Origin: Sphingomonas adhaesiva
GTDB taxonomy: Bacteria; Pseudomonadota; Alphaproteobacteria; Sphingomonadales; Sphingomonadaceae
DNA: 64,000 bases
Assembly (NCBI RefSeq): GCF_036946125.1
Contig: NZ_JAQIJT010000001.1
Location: forward strand, 1,016,501 to 1,080,500
Direction of reading: 5' to 3'
Shown: positions 39,557-48,573 of the stretch, piece by piece
How the letters are laid out: each line of letters opens with the position of its first letter
How positions within the stretch are numbered: position 1 is the stretch's first letter
Notes under the pieces: generated by a model
What the model saw: the letters and a program-made list of their open reading frames with translations, nothing else
Told to the model about the DNA's origin: nothing
Databases searched by the model: none
Program-made: the position numbers and the translations under genes

Positions 39557-39582
39557 CCCTGACACCTGCGTCAGGTGCGCCG
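39557..39582 (+). promoter_or_regulatory. Bipartite 26-bp motif, copy 2
   Basis: CCCTGACAC, six bases (CTGCGT), then CAGGTGCGCCG, ending 28 bases before the acyl-CoA dehydrogenase start. The same arrangement occurs at 23239-23264 on the other strand, with 20 fixed bases identical and the six between them changed. In this copy the centre is also the dyad CACCTG-CGT-CAGGTG. Confidence 0.6.
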
Positions 39583-39610
39583 GCACCGCCGCCGCGCCAT
39601 CCTGCACCCT

Positions 39611-40750
39611 ATGGAGCCCTTGCTGACCCCCGCCGACCGTGCCTTTCGCGACGAGGTGCGCACCTTTCTGGCCGAGAAGCTGCCGCCCGAGCTGGCGCGT
39701 GCGGGGCGGCGCGCGACGAGCGTGTTCTTCCACCCCGACGTGACGCGGCCGTGGCAGGCGATCCTGCACGCTCAAGGCTGGGCGGCACCTGACTGGCCGG
39801 AGGAATATGGCGGGCCGGGGTGGAGCGACGTGCAGCGCCACATCTTCGCGGAGGAGACGGCGCGGGCGCACGCCCCCTCGCTGCCGCCGCAGGGGCTGAA
39901 GATGGTCGCGCCGGTCATCATGCACTATGGCACGCCCGAGCAGAAGGCGACGTTGCTGCCGCGAATCCTGTCGGGCGAGGATCTGTGGTGCCAGGGCTAT
40001 TCGGAGCCGGGCGCGGGGTCGGATCTGGCCGCGCTGCGGCTGCGCGCGGTGCGCGACGGCGACGATTATGTGCTCAACGGGTCGAAGATCTGGACCACGC
40101 ACGCGCACTTCGCCAACCGCATCTTCTGCCTGGTGCGCACCGCGACGGAGGGACGGCCGCAGCAGGGGATCAGCTTCCTGCTGTTCGACATGGACCTGCC
40201 CGGGATCACCGTCTCCCCGATCCTGACGCTGGCGGGGGAGCATGAGTTCAACCAGGTATTCTTCGACGACGTGCGCGTGCCCGTGGCGGGGCGGCTGGGC
40301 GAGGAGAACGACGGCTGGACCGTCGCCAAGCACCTGCTGACGTTCGAGCGCGGCGGGCGCTACGCGCCGTCGCTGTCGGCGTGGCTGGACCTGGTGCGCG
40401 AGGCGGCGCAGGCGACCGGCTGGTGGGACGATGCCGCCAACCGCGAGCGCTTCGCGCGCGAGGAGGTGGCGGTCGCCGGGCTGCGCGCGATCGAGCTGGC
40501 GGCGCTGGCGGGCGGAGGCCCTTCGGCGGCGGTGCGGCCGTCGATGCTCAAGGTGCTGGGAAGCGAGACGTCGCAGCGGATCGATCACCTGGCGCTGGAC
40601 GTGGCGGCGGGGTGGACGGGCGATGCGGAGGACGCGCCCGACGCGATCGCGGTGGCGATGCCCAAATATCTCAACAACCGCGCGAGCAGCATCTATGCCG
40701 GGTCGAACGAAATCCAGCGCGACCTGATCGCGCGCGCGGTGGTGGGGTAG
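39611..40750 (+). CDS. Acyl-CoA dehydrogenase
   Basis: FAD enzyme that introduces the alpha,beta double bond into an acyl-CoA, 379 residues, normal length. The N-terminal helices have EVRTFLAEKLPPELA and GWAAPDWPEEYGGPGWSDVQ. The FAD/substrate region has QGYSEPGAGSDLAALRLRA and LNGSKIWTTHAHFANRIFCL. The C-terminal domain ends in NNRASSIYAGSNEIQRDLIA. It resembles the PimC-like (FadE28-type) class often working as heteromers, so it could pair with the mini-dehydrogenase at 24842. ATG 39611 begins MEPLLTPADR; a longer frame crosses the 26-bp motif. It lies behind the LuxR-type gene. Confidence 0.88.
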   Translation: MEPLLTPADRAFRDEVRTFLAEKLPPELARAGRRATSVFFHPDVTRPWQAILHAQGWAAPDWPEEYGGPGWSDVQRHIFAEETARAHAPSLPPQGLKMVAPVIMHYGTPEQKATLLPRILSGEDLWCQGYSEPGAGSDLAALRLRAVRDGDDYVLNGSKIWTTHAHFANRIFCLVRTATEGRPQQGISFLLFDMDLPGITVSPILTLAGEHEFNQVFFDDVRVPVAGRLGEENDGWTVAKHLLTFERGGRYAPSLSAWLDLVREAAQATGWWDDAANRERFAREEVAVAGLRAIELAALAGGGPSAAVRPSMLKVLGSETSQRIDHLALDVAAGWTGDAEDAPDAIAVAMPKYLNNRASSIYAGSNEIQRDLIARAVVG

Positions 40751-41128
40751 GGCGTCCAGGCAGCGTCATTCCCGCGAAGGCGGGAATCCGGAAACGCCGA
40801 CGTTTCGGATCCTTCGACGACCTGCGCGTCTGGATCCCCGCCTCCGCGGGGATGACGGATGTTGTGAGGTGATGGGGAAGCATAGCTTTGCCGGTCGATG
40901 CGGGCGGTGGCGGGGTGGCCTCTCTGTCGTCACCCCGGGCTTGACCCGGGGTCCCGCTTTTTCAGGCAATCTTTGCGAGAGGAGGCGGGACCCCGGCTCG
41001 AGGCCGGGGTGACGGCGGTGGGTGGGGTGGGGCGCCCAAGCACCGGCGGTGGAACGCCTCACCGCTCGCCGGGAACCGTTCGTCGTCGCCCCTGTTATCC
41101 GCGGCACGGGGGACAGGAGGAGGCGGCA
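40751..41128. repeat. Repeat-filled gap (families D and A)
   Basis: No gene is supported here. At about 40769-40862 is a palindrome with ATTCCCGCGAAGGCGGGAAT on the left and ATCCCCGCCTCCGCGGGGAT on the right (family D). At 40928-41014 is a family A copy (CGTCACCCCGGGCTTGACCC with GCGGGACCCCGGCTCGAGGC). A GGAGGAGG ribosome binding site for the next gene ends the stretch. Confidence 0.75.
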
Positions 41129-41401
41129 ATGCGTGCTGGTTCTCGTAAGACCTTGATCCTGCTGACCTTGGCCGCAGGGATCCCGCTCAGTCTGGGTAGC
41201 GGCGCGATGGCGGGCGAATATGCGGTGTCGGGGATCAACCCGATCTATACGGCGGGCTATGCGATGCCCGAGCGCGCGGTCGCGAGCGAGGACATGCTGT
41301 ATCCCGGCGCCGGCAGGGATGGCGTGCGCGTGATGCCCGCTTCGGTTTCATTCGATCCGTCGGGGCAGGATCGCTTCGACATCGCGCCCGATCTGACTTG
41401 A
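41129..41401 (+). CDS. Small secreted hypothetical protein
   Basis: 90 residues, not recognised. A signal peptide (MRAGSRKTLILLTLAAGIPL to AMAG) is followed by a short mature part with YAVSGINPIYTAGYAMPERA and VMPASVSFDPSGQDRFD. No cysteine is present and no repeat is seen. A strong ribosome binding site (GGAGGAGG) precedes ATG 41129, so translation looks real; the longer open frame runs through repeat DNA and was rejected. A terminator-like hairpin lies about 70 bp after its stop. Confidence 0.6.
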   Translation: MRAGSRKTLILLTLAAGIPLSLGSGAMAGEYAVSGINPIYTAGYAMPERAVASEDMLYPGAGRDGVRVMPASVSFDPSGQDRFDIAPDLT

Positions 41402-41468
41402 ACATTCCGCGGCGGCACCGCGGCGCGGTGTTGATTCGCGCGCCGCTTTGCCGGTATCAGCGCATCTC

Positions 41469-41501
41469 GGGCGATCCGTTTGGGGTCGCCCTTGCTCTTT
41501 T
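41469..41501 (+). terminator. Hairpin with T-rich tail before argD
   Basis: Stem GGGCGATCC (41469-41477) with GGGTCGCCC (41483-41491), one G-T pair, loop GTTTG, then TTGCTCTTTT. It ends the transcript of the small secreted protein gene. It also lies directly before the argD ribosome binding site, so it could alternatively act as a leader attenuator. Confidence 0.75.
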
Positions 41502-41518
41502 CAGGAGGAGACTGCCCC

Positions 41519-42721
41519 GTGTCCGTCGCCGCAACCGTTCCCGCGCTGATGCCCGTCTATCCGCGGTGCGATGTGCGGCCGGTCCGAGGGGAGGGGGCGT
41601 ACCTCTATGGTGAGCGCGGCGAGAAGTATCTCGACTTCGCCGCCGGTATCGCGGTCAACGCGCTGGGGCACGGCCATCCGGCACTGGTGAAGGCGATCGC
41701 GGATCAGGCCGCGACGCTGATGCACGTCAGCAACCTGTACGGCAGCCCGCAGGGCGAGCATTTCGCGCAGCGGCTGGTCGATGCGACCTTCGCCGATACG
41801 GTGTTCTTCACCAATTCGGGCGCGGAAGCGGTCGAGTGTGCGATCAAGACCGCGCGCCGCTATCACTATGCCAACGGCAACCCGGAGCGGCACGACCTCA
41901 TCACCTTCGACACCGCCTTCCACGGGCGGACGCTGGGCGCGATCTCGGCGACCAACCAGGCGAAGATGCGCGACGGGTTCGAGCCGCTGCTGCCGGGCTT
42001 CAAGTACGCGACGTTCAACGACCTGGAGGGTGCGCTCGCACTGATCGACGGCAACACCGCCGGCTTCCTGGTCGAGCCGATCCAGGGCGAGGGCGGCATC
42101 CGCCCGGCGTCGATGGAGTTCCTCCAGGGGCTGCGCAAGGCGTGCGACGAGCATGGCCTGCTGCTGGTGCTGGACGAGGTGCAGGCGGGCTATGGCCGCA
42201 CCGGCAAGCTGTTCGCGCACGAGCTGTACGGCATCGTGCCGGACATCATGGCGTCGGCCAAGGGCATCGGCGGGGGCTTCCCGCTGGGCGCCTGCCTCGC
42301 CACCGCGGAAGCGGCGAAGGGGATGGTCGCGGGGACGCACGGCTCCACCTATGGCGGTAACCCGCTGGCGATGGCGGCGGGCGAGGCGGTGCTGGACGTG
42401 ATCCAGGGCGACGGGTTCCTCGACCATGTCACGCAGATGGGCGAGCGGCTGCGCTCCGCGCTGGAGCAGCTGATCCCCAACCACGATCACCTGTTCCATT
42501 CGGTGCGCGGGCACGGGCTGATGCTGGGGATCAAGCTGACCAGCGACAGCCGCCGCTTCGTGGCGCATTGCCGCGACCATCACGGGCTGCTGCTGGTGTC
42601 GGCGGGCGAGAATGTCGTGCGCGTGCTGCCGCCGCTCAACATCGAGGAAGCGCATGTCGCCGAGTTCATCGAGAAGCTGAGCGAGGCGGCGCGGGTCTAC
42701 GTGCCCGTCGCGGACGAATAA
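41519..42721 (+). CDS. argD: Acetylornithine aminotransferase
   Basis: PLP enzyme making N-acetylornithine from N-acetylglutamate semialdehyde in arginine synthesis, also able to serve in lysine synthesis. About 400 residues. Motifs are LDFAAGIAVNALGHGHPALV, FFTNSGAEAVECAIKTARR, AFHGRTLGAISATNQ, VEPIQGEGGIRPA, LLLVLDEVQAGYGRTGKLFA and the PLP-lysine in IMASAKGIGGGFPLGA. The start is GTG 41519, preceded by AGGAGGAG; ATG 41549 is an alternative with no such site. It begins the argD-argF-hslO block. Confidence 0.94.
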   Translation: MSVAATVPALMPVYPRCDVRPVRGEGAYLYGERGEKYLDFAAGIAVNALGHGHPALVKAIADQAATLMHVSNLYGSPQGEHFAQRLVDATFADTVFFTNSGAEAVECAIKTARRYHYANGNPERHDLITFDTAFHGRTLGAISATNQAKMRDGFEPLLPGFKYATFNDLEGALALIDGNTAGFLVEPIQGEGGIRPASMEFLQGLRKACDEHGLLLVLDEVQAGYGRTGKLFAHELYGIVPDIMASAKGIGGGFPLGACLATAEAAKGMVAGTHGSTYGGNPLAMAAGEAVLDVIQGDGFLDHVTQMGERLRSALEQLIPNHDHLFHSVRGHGLMLGIKLTSDSRRFVAHCRDHHGLLLVSAGENVVRVLPPLNIEEAHVAEFIEKLSEAARVYVPVADE

Positions 42722-42862
42722 CCATTGATCCTCCCCGAGCTCGCTCGGGGAGGGGGCCAGCGAAGCTGGTGGAGGGGGAGATACGGAGCGGTGGCCGCAT
42801 CCACCCCTCCACCACTCGCTTCGCGAGCGGTCCCCCTCCCCGGGCGAGCCTGGGGAGGACCC
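42722..42862. repeat. Palindromic repeat between argD and argF (family E)
   Basis: Imperfect palindrome with CCTCCCCGAGCTCGCTCGGG and CCAGCGAAGCTGGTGGAGGG on the left, and CCCTCCACCACTCGCTTCGC and CCCCGGGCGAGCCTGGGGAGG on the right arm in shorter matching pieces. It separates two genes of the same operon direction and could form an intercistronic hairpin. Confidence 0.75.
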
Positions 42863-42865
42863 GAG

Positions 42866-43783
<918 letters not shown>

Positions 43784-43826
43784 TCGGACGACCGGGCGCT
43801 CCCACATTCTGCTACGTCTGTTACGT

Positions 43827-43908
43827 CGTCACCCCGGGCTTGACCCGGGGTCCCGCTTATCCTGCGCCACGAAGTGAGCGGGACCCCGGGGTCAAGCCCG
43901 GGGTGACG
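43827..43908. repeat. Palindromic intergenic repeat (family A)
   Basis: Arms CGTCACCCCGGGCTTGACCC and the near-perfect complementary GGGTCAAGCCCGGGGTGACG around GGTCCCGCTT..AGCGGGACC. It lies between argF and hslO. Here both halves have the same sequence type, so the palindrome is more perfect than in the copy at 10429. Confidence 0.85.
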
Positions 43909-43933
43909 AATGTGTGGCTGATGGAATCCCTGC

Positions 43934-44863
43934 ATGACCGACACGACCCCCGATCTCGACCGCGCGCTGGGCTTCACCATTCCCGGCCGTCATGCGCGCG
44001 GGCGCGTGGTGCGGTTGGGGCCGGTGCTGGACACGATCCTGGCCGCGCACGCCTATCCGCCCGCGATCGAGAAGCTGCTGGCGGAGGCGCTGACGCTGAC
44101 CGCGCTGATCGGCGCGACGCTCAAGGACCCCAGCGGGCAGCTGACGTTGCAGACGCAGACCGAGGCGGGGGTCGTGACGCTGCTGGTGTGCGACTACCGC
44201 GACGGCGAGGTGCGCGGGTACGTCCAGTACGACGCCGGACGGCTGGCCGCGGCACCGGCGGAGCCGTCGCTGTTCGCGCTGTTCGGCAAGGGGTATCTGG
44301 CGATCACCTTCGACCTGGCGTCGACGGGCGAGCGCTATCAGGGGATCGTGCCGCTCGACGGCGATACGCTGGCGGATGCGGCGCAGAGCTATTTCTACCA
44401 GTCGGAGCAGATCCCCACGCTGGTGCGGGTCGGCATGGCCAAGGATGCGGACGGGCGCTGCGTCGCGGGCGGCTTGCTGCTCCAGCACCTGCCCGAGGGC
44501 GAGGTGGGGCGCGAGCGGCTCCACACCCGGCTCGACCATCCCGAATGGGAGCATGTCGAGGCCTTGGGACGGACGATCGCGGTCGACGAACTGACCGACA
44601 CCGCACTGCCGCTGGAGACGTTGGTGTGGCGGCTGTTCAACGAGGAGAGCGAGGTCCGCGTGCTGGCCGCGCAGCCGATCGTGCGCGGGTGCCGCTGCAC
44701 GATCGAGCATATCCGCTCGGTGCTGGCGAAGTTTCCCGCGGACGAGCGCGCGTCGATGGCGGACGAGGACGGGGTGATCGGGGTCGACTGCGCCTTTTGC
44801 GCGACCGTGTTCCCGCTGCGCGCGGAGGATCTGACGCTACAGCCGTCGCCGACGCGGCATTGA
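43934..44863 (+). CDS. hslO: Hsp33 family redox-regulated chaperone
   Basis: Cytoplasmic holdase chaperone activated by oxidation, 309 residues. The N-terminal domain has AEALTLTALIGATLKDPSGQ and GYVQYDAGRLAAAP. The C-terminal zinc switch has GCRC and, 60 residues on, DCAFC (the CxC and CxxC pairs). It is somewhat longer than E. coli Hsp33, mostly in the linker. ATG 43934 gives MTDTTPDLDRALGF, as in related alphaproteobacteria. It completes the argD-argF-hslO block. Confidence 0.92.
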   Translation: MTDTTPDLDRALGFTIPGRHARGRVVRLGPVLDTILAAHAYPPAIEKLLAEALTLTALIGATLKDPSGQLTLQTQTEAGVVTLLVCDYRDGEVRGYVQYDAGRLAAAPAEPSLFALFGKGYLAITFDLASTGERYQGIVPLDGDTLADAAQSYFYQSEQIPTLVRVGMAKDADGRCVAGGLLLQHLPEGEVGRERLHTRLDHPEWEHVEALGRTIAVDELTDTALPLETLVWRLFNEESEVRVLAAQPIVRGCRCTIEHIRSVLAKFPADERASMADEDGVIGVDCAFCATVFPLRAEDLTLQPSPTRH

Positions 44864-45296
44864 GGGGCGCGCGGTCCGGTGAACACGGACGCTCAGCACG
44901 GTCCCCATCCCCATCCGTCATGCCGGGCCTGTCCCGGCATCCACGGTTCCTGGCGGCAAGTCGCGTCGGCGCGCGCAACCCTGGACCCCGGAACAGGTCC
45001 GGGGTGACGGCGGGGGTGGGGCGAGTGCTCGTGCGTGCATCGGGCTGTTGTCCGCCGGAGAAGGCCGGGGCTCAGTATCGGTACGCTTGTAGGATGCGGA
45101 AACTGAGCCCCAACTTTCGCGAGACCTTTGCAAAAGGCTGCACCGTGCTCCTGCGAAGGCAGGAGCCCGGAGTTGCAGGTCCCATAAGGCGTTGTTCTGC
45201 TGGGCCCAGGGCTCCTGCCTGCGCAGGAGCACGGCGTGGACCCGATGCCGTTGCACCTGTTTTGCAAAGGTCCCGCCTTCGCCGGGGTGCCTTCCC
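44864..45296. repeat. Repeat-filled gap (families B and C)
   Basis: No gene is supported in 433 bp between convergent genes. At about 44919-45012 lies a palindrome with GTCATGCCGGGCCTGTCCCG and GGACCCCGGAACAGGTCCGG. At 45053-45112 is a family C fragment (GGAGAAGGCCGGGGCTCAGT). At about 45110-45285 is a family B copy in inverted orientation: CTCCTGCGAAGGCAGGAGCC, a core with CCCATAAGGCGTTGTTCTGC, then GGGCTCCTGCCTGCGCAGGA. Confidence 0.75.
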
Positions 45297-46034
45297 TCAC
45301 TCCTCCTCGAGCAGCGTCCAGCCGCGCGGGCCCAGCATTTCGATCGGGCGGTAGCGGGTCTTGTAGGCCATCCGCGCCGAGCCCTTCACCCAATAGCCGA
45401 GGTAGACGTAGGGCAGCGACGCCTCGCGCGCGCGGGCGATGTGGTCGAGGATGATGAAATTGCCCAGCCCCGGGCGCACGTCCTGATCGGTGTCGAAGAA
45501 GCTGTAGATCATCGACAGCCCGTCCGCCTGCCGGTCGGTCAGGCAGCAGCCGACCAGCCGCCCCGGCATGCCGCCGGTGCCGGGCTCGCGATATTCGACG
45601 ATGACCGAATTGACCGGCGACTGCTCGACCATGTCGGCATAGTCCATCTCGTCCATGCCGACCATGCCGCCGCCGGGGTGCCGGGCGGCCAGATAACGGC
45701 GCAGCAGCTGGTATTGCTCGTCGGTCGCCCAGGGGCGGCAGGCGCTCACGTCCAGATCGGCGTGGCGGCGCATCAGCTTGCGCTGGGTGGCGTTGGGCTG
45801 GAACTGCGACGCGATGACGCGCACCGACACGCACGCGGCGCAGCCCGCGCAGCTGGGGCGATAGGCGACCGACTGGCTGCGGCGGAAGCCGATTCGCCCG
45901 AGCGCGTCGTTCAGCTCGGTCGCGTCGGGGCCGGACAGCTCGGTGAAGACCTTCCGCTCCTGCCGTCCGGGCAGATACGGGCACGGCTGCGGGCTGGTGA
46001 CGAAGAAGCGGGGGAAACGAAAGGGCGCTGTCAC
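45297..46034 (-). CDS. bpt: Aspartate/glutamate leucyltransferase (L/F-transferase-like, ATE/Bpt)
   Basis: Transfers leucine from Leu-tRNA to N-terminal Asp or Glu of proteins, marking them for ClpAP degradation. The 245-residue protein is of the Bpt type. The N terminus has FVTSPQPCPYLPGRQERKVF and SVAYRPSCAGCAACVSVRV with the conserved cysteines, and SVIVEYREPGTGG, IYSFFDTDQDVRPGLGNFII and YWVKGSARMAYKTRYRPIEM follow. The start is GTG 46034, with AAGGA about nine bases upstream; an ATG nine bases before is in another frame. Convergent with hslO across a repeat-filled gap. Confidence 0.9.
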   Translation of the reverse strand: MTAPFRFPRFFVTSPQPCPYLPGRQERKVFTELSGPDATELNDALGRIGFRRSQSVAYRPSCAGCAACVSVRVIASQFQPNATQRKLMRRHADLDVSACRPWATDEQYQLLRRYLAARHPGGGMVGMDEMDYADMVEQSPVNSVIVEYREPGTGGMPGRLVGCCLTDRQADGLSMIYSFFDTDQDVRPGLGNFIILDHIARAREASLPYVYLGYWVKGSARMAYKTRYRPIEMLGPRGWTLLEEE

Positions 46035-46164
46035 CGCCGCTCATCCTTGGTCATCGATACGCCCCCACACCGCCTGAACGCGGTATCCACGGGGACGAAG
46101 CGCATGAAAAGCCGGTTAACCACGAAAGAGGATTAATCCCCCCGCGCGCGCCGGAAAAGCGGAT

Positions 46165-47406
46165 TCAGGCGAGCTCGATCAGCTTCACGTCGTACGAGGC
46201 GACCTCCAGCGCGGCGAGCAGCCGGTCAAGATGCGCCCGGTCGCGCGTCTCGCACTCGACGTCGAGGCTGAGGCCCTTGGCCGGCAGGTTGGTGAAGATG
46301 CGCTGGTGCGACAGCTCCAGGATGTTGACCCGCTCCTGATCGAAGATGCGCGCGACGTTGTAGAGCGCGCCGGGCTGATCCTGCAGCCGGACGCGCAGCC
46401 GCGCCAGCCGGCCCGACCGCGCCAGGTCGCGCAGCAGCACGTTGGCGAGCAACCGCGTGTCGATGTTGCCGCCGCACAGCACGATGCCGACGGTGCGGCC
46501 AGCGAATCGCTCCGGATGCTCGATCAGCGCGGCGAGCCCGGCGGCGCCGGCGCCCTCGACCACCGTCTTCTCGATCTGGAGCAGCAGGCTGACCGCCTTT
46601 TCCAGCGAACGTTCGGAGACCAGGACGATGTCGTCGACCAGCGCGCGCACCATGCCGGAGGTGATCGCGCCGGGCTCCTTCACCGCGATCCCCTCAGCCA
46701 GCGTGTCGCCCGCACAGGCAAGCTCGGTGCCCTTGATGCGGTTGAACATCGACGGATAGAGTTCCGCCTGGACGCCGACGACCTCGATCTCGCGCCCGGC
46801 GGCGCGCGCCACCGTCGCCATGCCCGACAGCAGCCCGCCGCCGCCGATCGGCACCACGATCGTGTCGATGTCGGGCGCATCCGCCAGCATCTCGACCGCG
46901 ACCGTGCCCTGCCCCGCGATCACGCGCGGATCGTCGAACGGGTGGACGAAGGTGAAGCCGCGCTCCGCCTCCAGCGTGCGGGCATGCGCATAGGCGGCGT
47001 CGAACGTGTCGCCCTCCAGGATCACGGTCGCGCCGTGGCCCTGCGTCTGCACCACCTTCACGATCGGGGTGTTGCGCGGCATCACGATCGTGGCGGGGAC
47101 GCCCAGCCGGTTGGCGTGATAGGCGAGGCCCTGCGCGTGATTGCCCGCCGAGGCGGCGATGACGCCCTTCGCGCGCGCCTCCGCGGAGAGTTGCAGCAGC
47201 GTGTTGAGCGCGCCGCGCTCCTTGTAGGCGGCGGTGAATTGCAGGTTCTCGAACTTCAGATACACGGTCGCGCCGGTCATCTGCGACAGCGTGCGGCTGA
47301 TGAACGTCGGCGTGCGCACGATCGCGTCGCCGATGCGGGCATGCGCGGTGCGCACGTCCTCGATCGAGACGGGCAGGGCAGGGGCGGACGCAAGCTGAGT
47401 GGCCAT
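46165..47406 (-). CDS. ilvA: Threonine ammonia-lyase with C-terminal ACT domain
   Basis: PLP enzyme converting threonine to 2-oxobutanoate, feeding isoleucine synthesis or threonine catabolism. 413 residues: the PLP domain has the lysine in LQFTAAYKERGALNTLL, the GVIAASAGNHAQGLAYHANR loop and VVPIGGGGLLSGMATVAR. A single ACT domain follows from about residue 335 (LRVRLQDQPGALYNVARIFD). The length fits the shorter catabolic/anabolic type with one ACT domain. Starts at ATG 47406. Divergent from the oxidoreductase gene. Confidence 0.92.
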   Translation of the reverse strand: MATQLASAPALPVSIEDVRTAHARIGDAIVRTPTFISRTLSQMTGATVYLKFENLQFTAAYKERGALNTLLQLSAEARAKGVIAASAGNHAQGLAYHANRLGVPATIVMPRNTPIVKVVQTQGHGATVILEGDTFDAAYAHARTLEAERGFTFVHPFDDPRVIAGQGTVAVEMLADAPDIDTIVVPIGGGGLLSGMATVARAAGREIEVVGVQAELYPSMFNRIKGTELACAGDTLAEGIAVKEPGAITSGMVRALVDDIVLVSERSLEKAVSLLLQIEKTVVEGAGAAGLAALIEHPERFAGRTVGIVLCGGNIDTRLLANVLLRDLARSGRLARLRVRLQDQPGALYNVARIFDQERVNILELSHQRIFTNLPAKGLSLDVECETRDRAHLDRLLAALEVASYDVKLIELA

Positions 47407-47490
47407 CGGGAGCGCCTAGCCGATCGCGCGCGCGAACGGAACACCCGGCCCCTAGCCCGTTGTCCGCGAAGCGCTTATCAGCTCGCCCCC

Positions 47491-48330
47491 ATGAAGATCG
47501 CATTCATCGGCACCGGGGTGATGGGCGCCCCCATGGCGCGGCATCTGGCGGCGGCGGGGCATGACGTCACCGTCTACAATCGCACCCGCAGCAAGGCGGA
47601 GGCGACCGGGCTGGCGGTCGCCGCAACCCCCGCCGCCGCCGCAAAGGGGGCGCAGGCGGTGGTCGCGTGCGTCGGCAACGACGCCGATCTGGAGCAGGTG
47701 ACGCTGGGCGCGGACGGCGCGTTCGCGGCGATGGATGCGGGCGCGGTGTTCATCGACCACACCACCGTGTCGGCGCATATCGCGCGCCGTCTGGCGGCGG
47801 CGCGGGCGCTGTCGGTCGATGCGCCGGTATCGGGCGGGCAGGCGGGCGCGGAGGCGGGCAAGCTGTCGATCATGTGCGGCGGCAGCGACGCCGCGCTGGC
47901 CGCGGCGCGCCCGGTGATGGAGGCCTATGCCGCGCGGATCGTCCATGTCGGCGCGGCGGGCGCGGGGCAGCAGACCAAGATGGTCAACCAGATCTGCATC
48001 GCGGGCGTGTTGCAGGGCGTGGCGGAGGGACTGCGGTTCGCGCAGAGGAGCGACCTGGACCTCGACCGCGTGCTGGAGGCGATCTCCGGCGGCGCGGCGC
48101 AGAGCTGGCAGATGGTCAACCGCTGGCAGAGCATGGCACAGGACCGCTTCGACTTCGGCTTCGCGATCGACTGGATGCGCAAGGACCTGGGGCTGGCGCT
48201 GGAGGAGGCGAAGGCGAACGGCGCGGTCCTGCCGGTGACGGCGCTGGTCGACCAATTCTATGCCGAGGTGCAGGCGATGGGGGGCAGCCGGCAGGACACC
48301 AGCGCGCTGGTGCGGCGGTTGCCGCGGTAG
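47491..48330 (+). CDS. NAD(P)-dependent beta-hydroxyacid dehydrogenase (3-hydroxyisobutyrate dehydrogenase family)
   Basis: Oxidoreductase of 279 residues. The N-terminal Rossmann motif is MKIAFIGTGVMGAPMARHLA. The substrate loop is DAPVSGGQAGAEAGKLSIMC and the conserved lysine is in GAAGAGQQTKMVNQICIAG, followed by FDFGFAIDWMRKDLGLALEE. It could be 3-hydroxyisobutyrate dehydrogenase, tartronate-semialdehyde reductase or a glyoxylate-reductase-like enzyme; motifs alone do not choose. The gap to ilvA is 84 bp and divergent. Confidence 0.85.
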   Translation: MKIAFIGTGVMGAPMARHLAAAGHDVTVYNRTRSKAEATGLAVAATPAAAAKGAQAVVACVGNDADLEQVTLGADGAFAAMDAGAVFIDHTTVSAHIARRLAAARALSVDAPVSGGQAGAEAGKLSIMCGGSDAALAAARPVMEAYAARIVHVGAAGAGQQTKMVNQICIAGVLQGVAEGLRFAQRSDLDLDRVLEAISGGAAQSWQMVNRWQSMAQDRFDFGFAIDWMRKDLGLALEEAKANGAVLPVTALVDQFYAEVQAMGGSRQDTSALVRRLPR

Positions 48331-48573
48331 GGGTGCTGAGGGTCGGCTGAGACCGCTGCGAAACTCCCCTCGTTGTTCCCCGGCGGAGGCCGGGGGCCAG
48401 CTGGGGGACGTCGGCAACATGCTGCAAGGCCACGCCAACTGGGCCCCGGCCTTCGCCGGGGAACGAACGTGCGTCACCCCGGCCTTGAGCCGGGGTCCCG
48501 CTTCTTACGAACCGTCGGCGAATTAGCGGGACCCCGGATCACGTCCGGGGTGACGGGCACGGGTGAGATGGGC
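48331..48573. repeat. Repeat-filled gap (families C and A)
   Basis: Between convergent genes. At 48373-48467 is a family C palindrome: TTCCCCGGCGGAGGCCGGGG with CCCCGGCCTTCGCCGGGGAA. At 48473-48556 is a family A copy ending in TCACGTCCGGGGTGACGG. The two stand end to end. Confidence 0.8.

Noticed and set aside
47438..47461. Possible EcfG general-stress promoter (GGAAC then CGTT) before the dehydrogenase gene
   Set aside because: The spacer is 15 bases against the expected 16-17, and no other supporting sequence is present.
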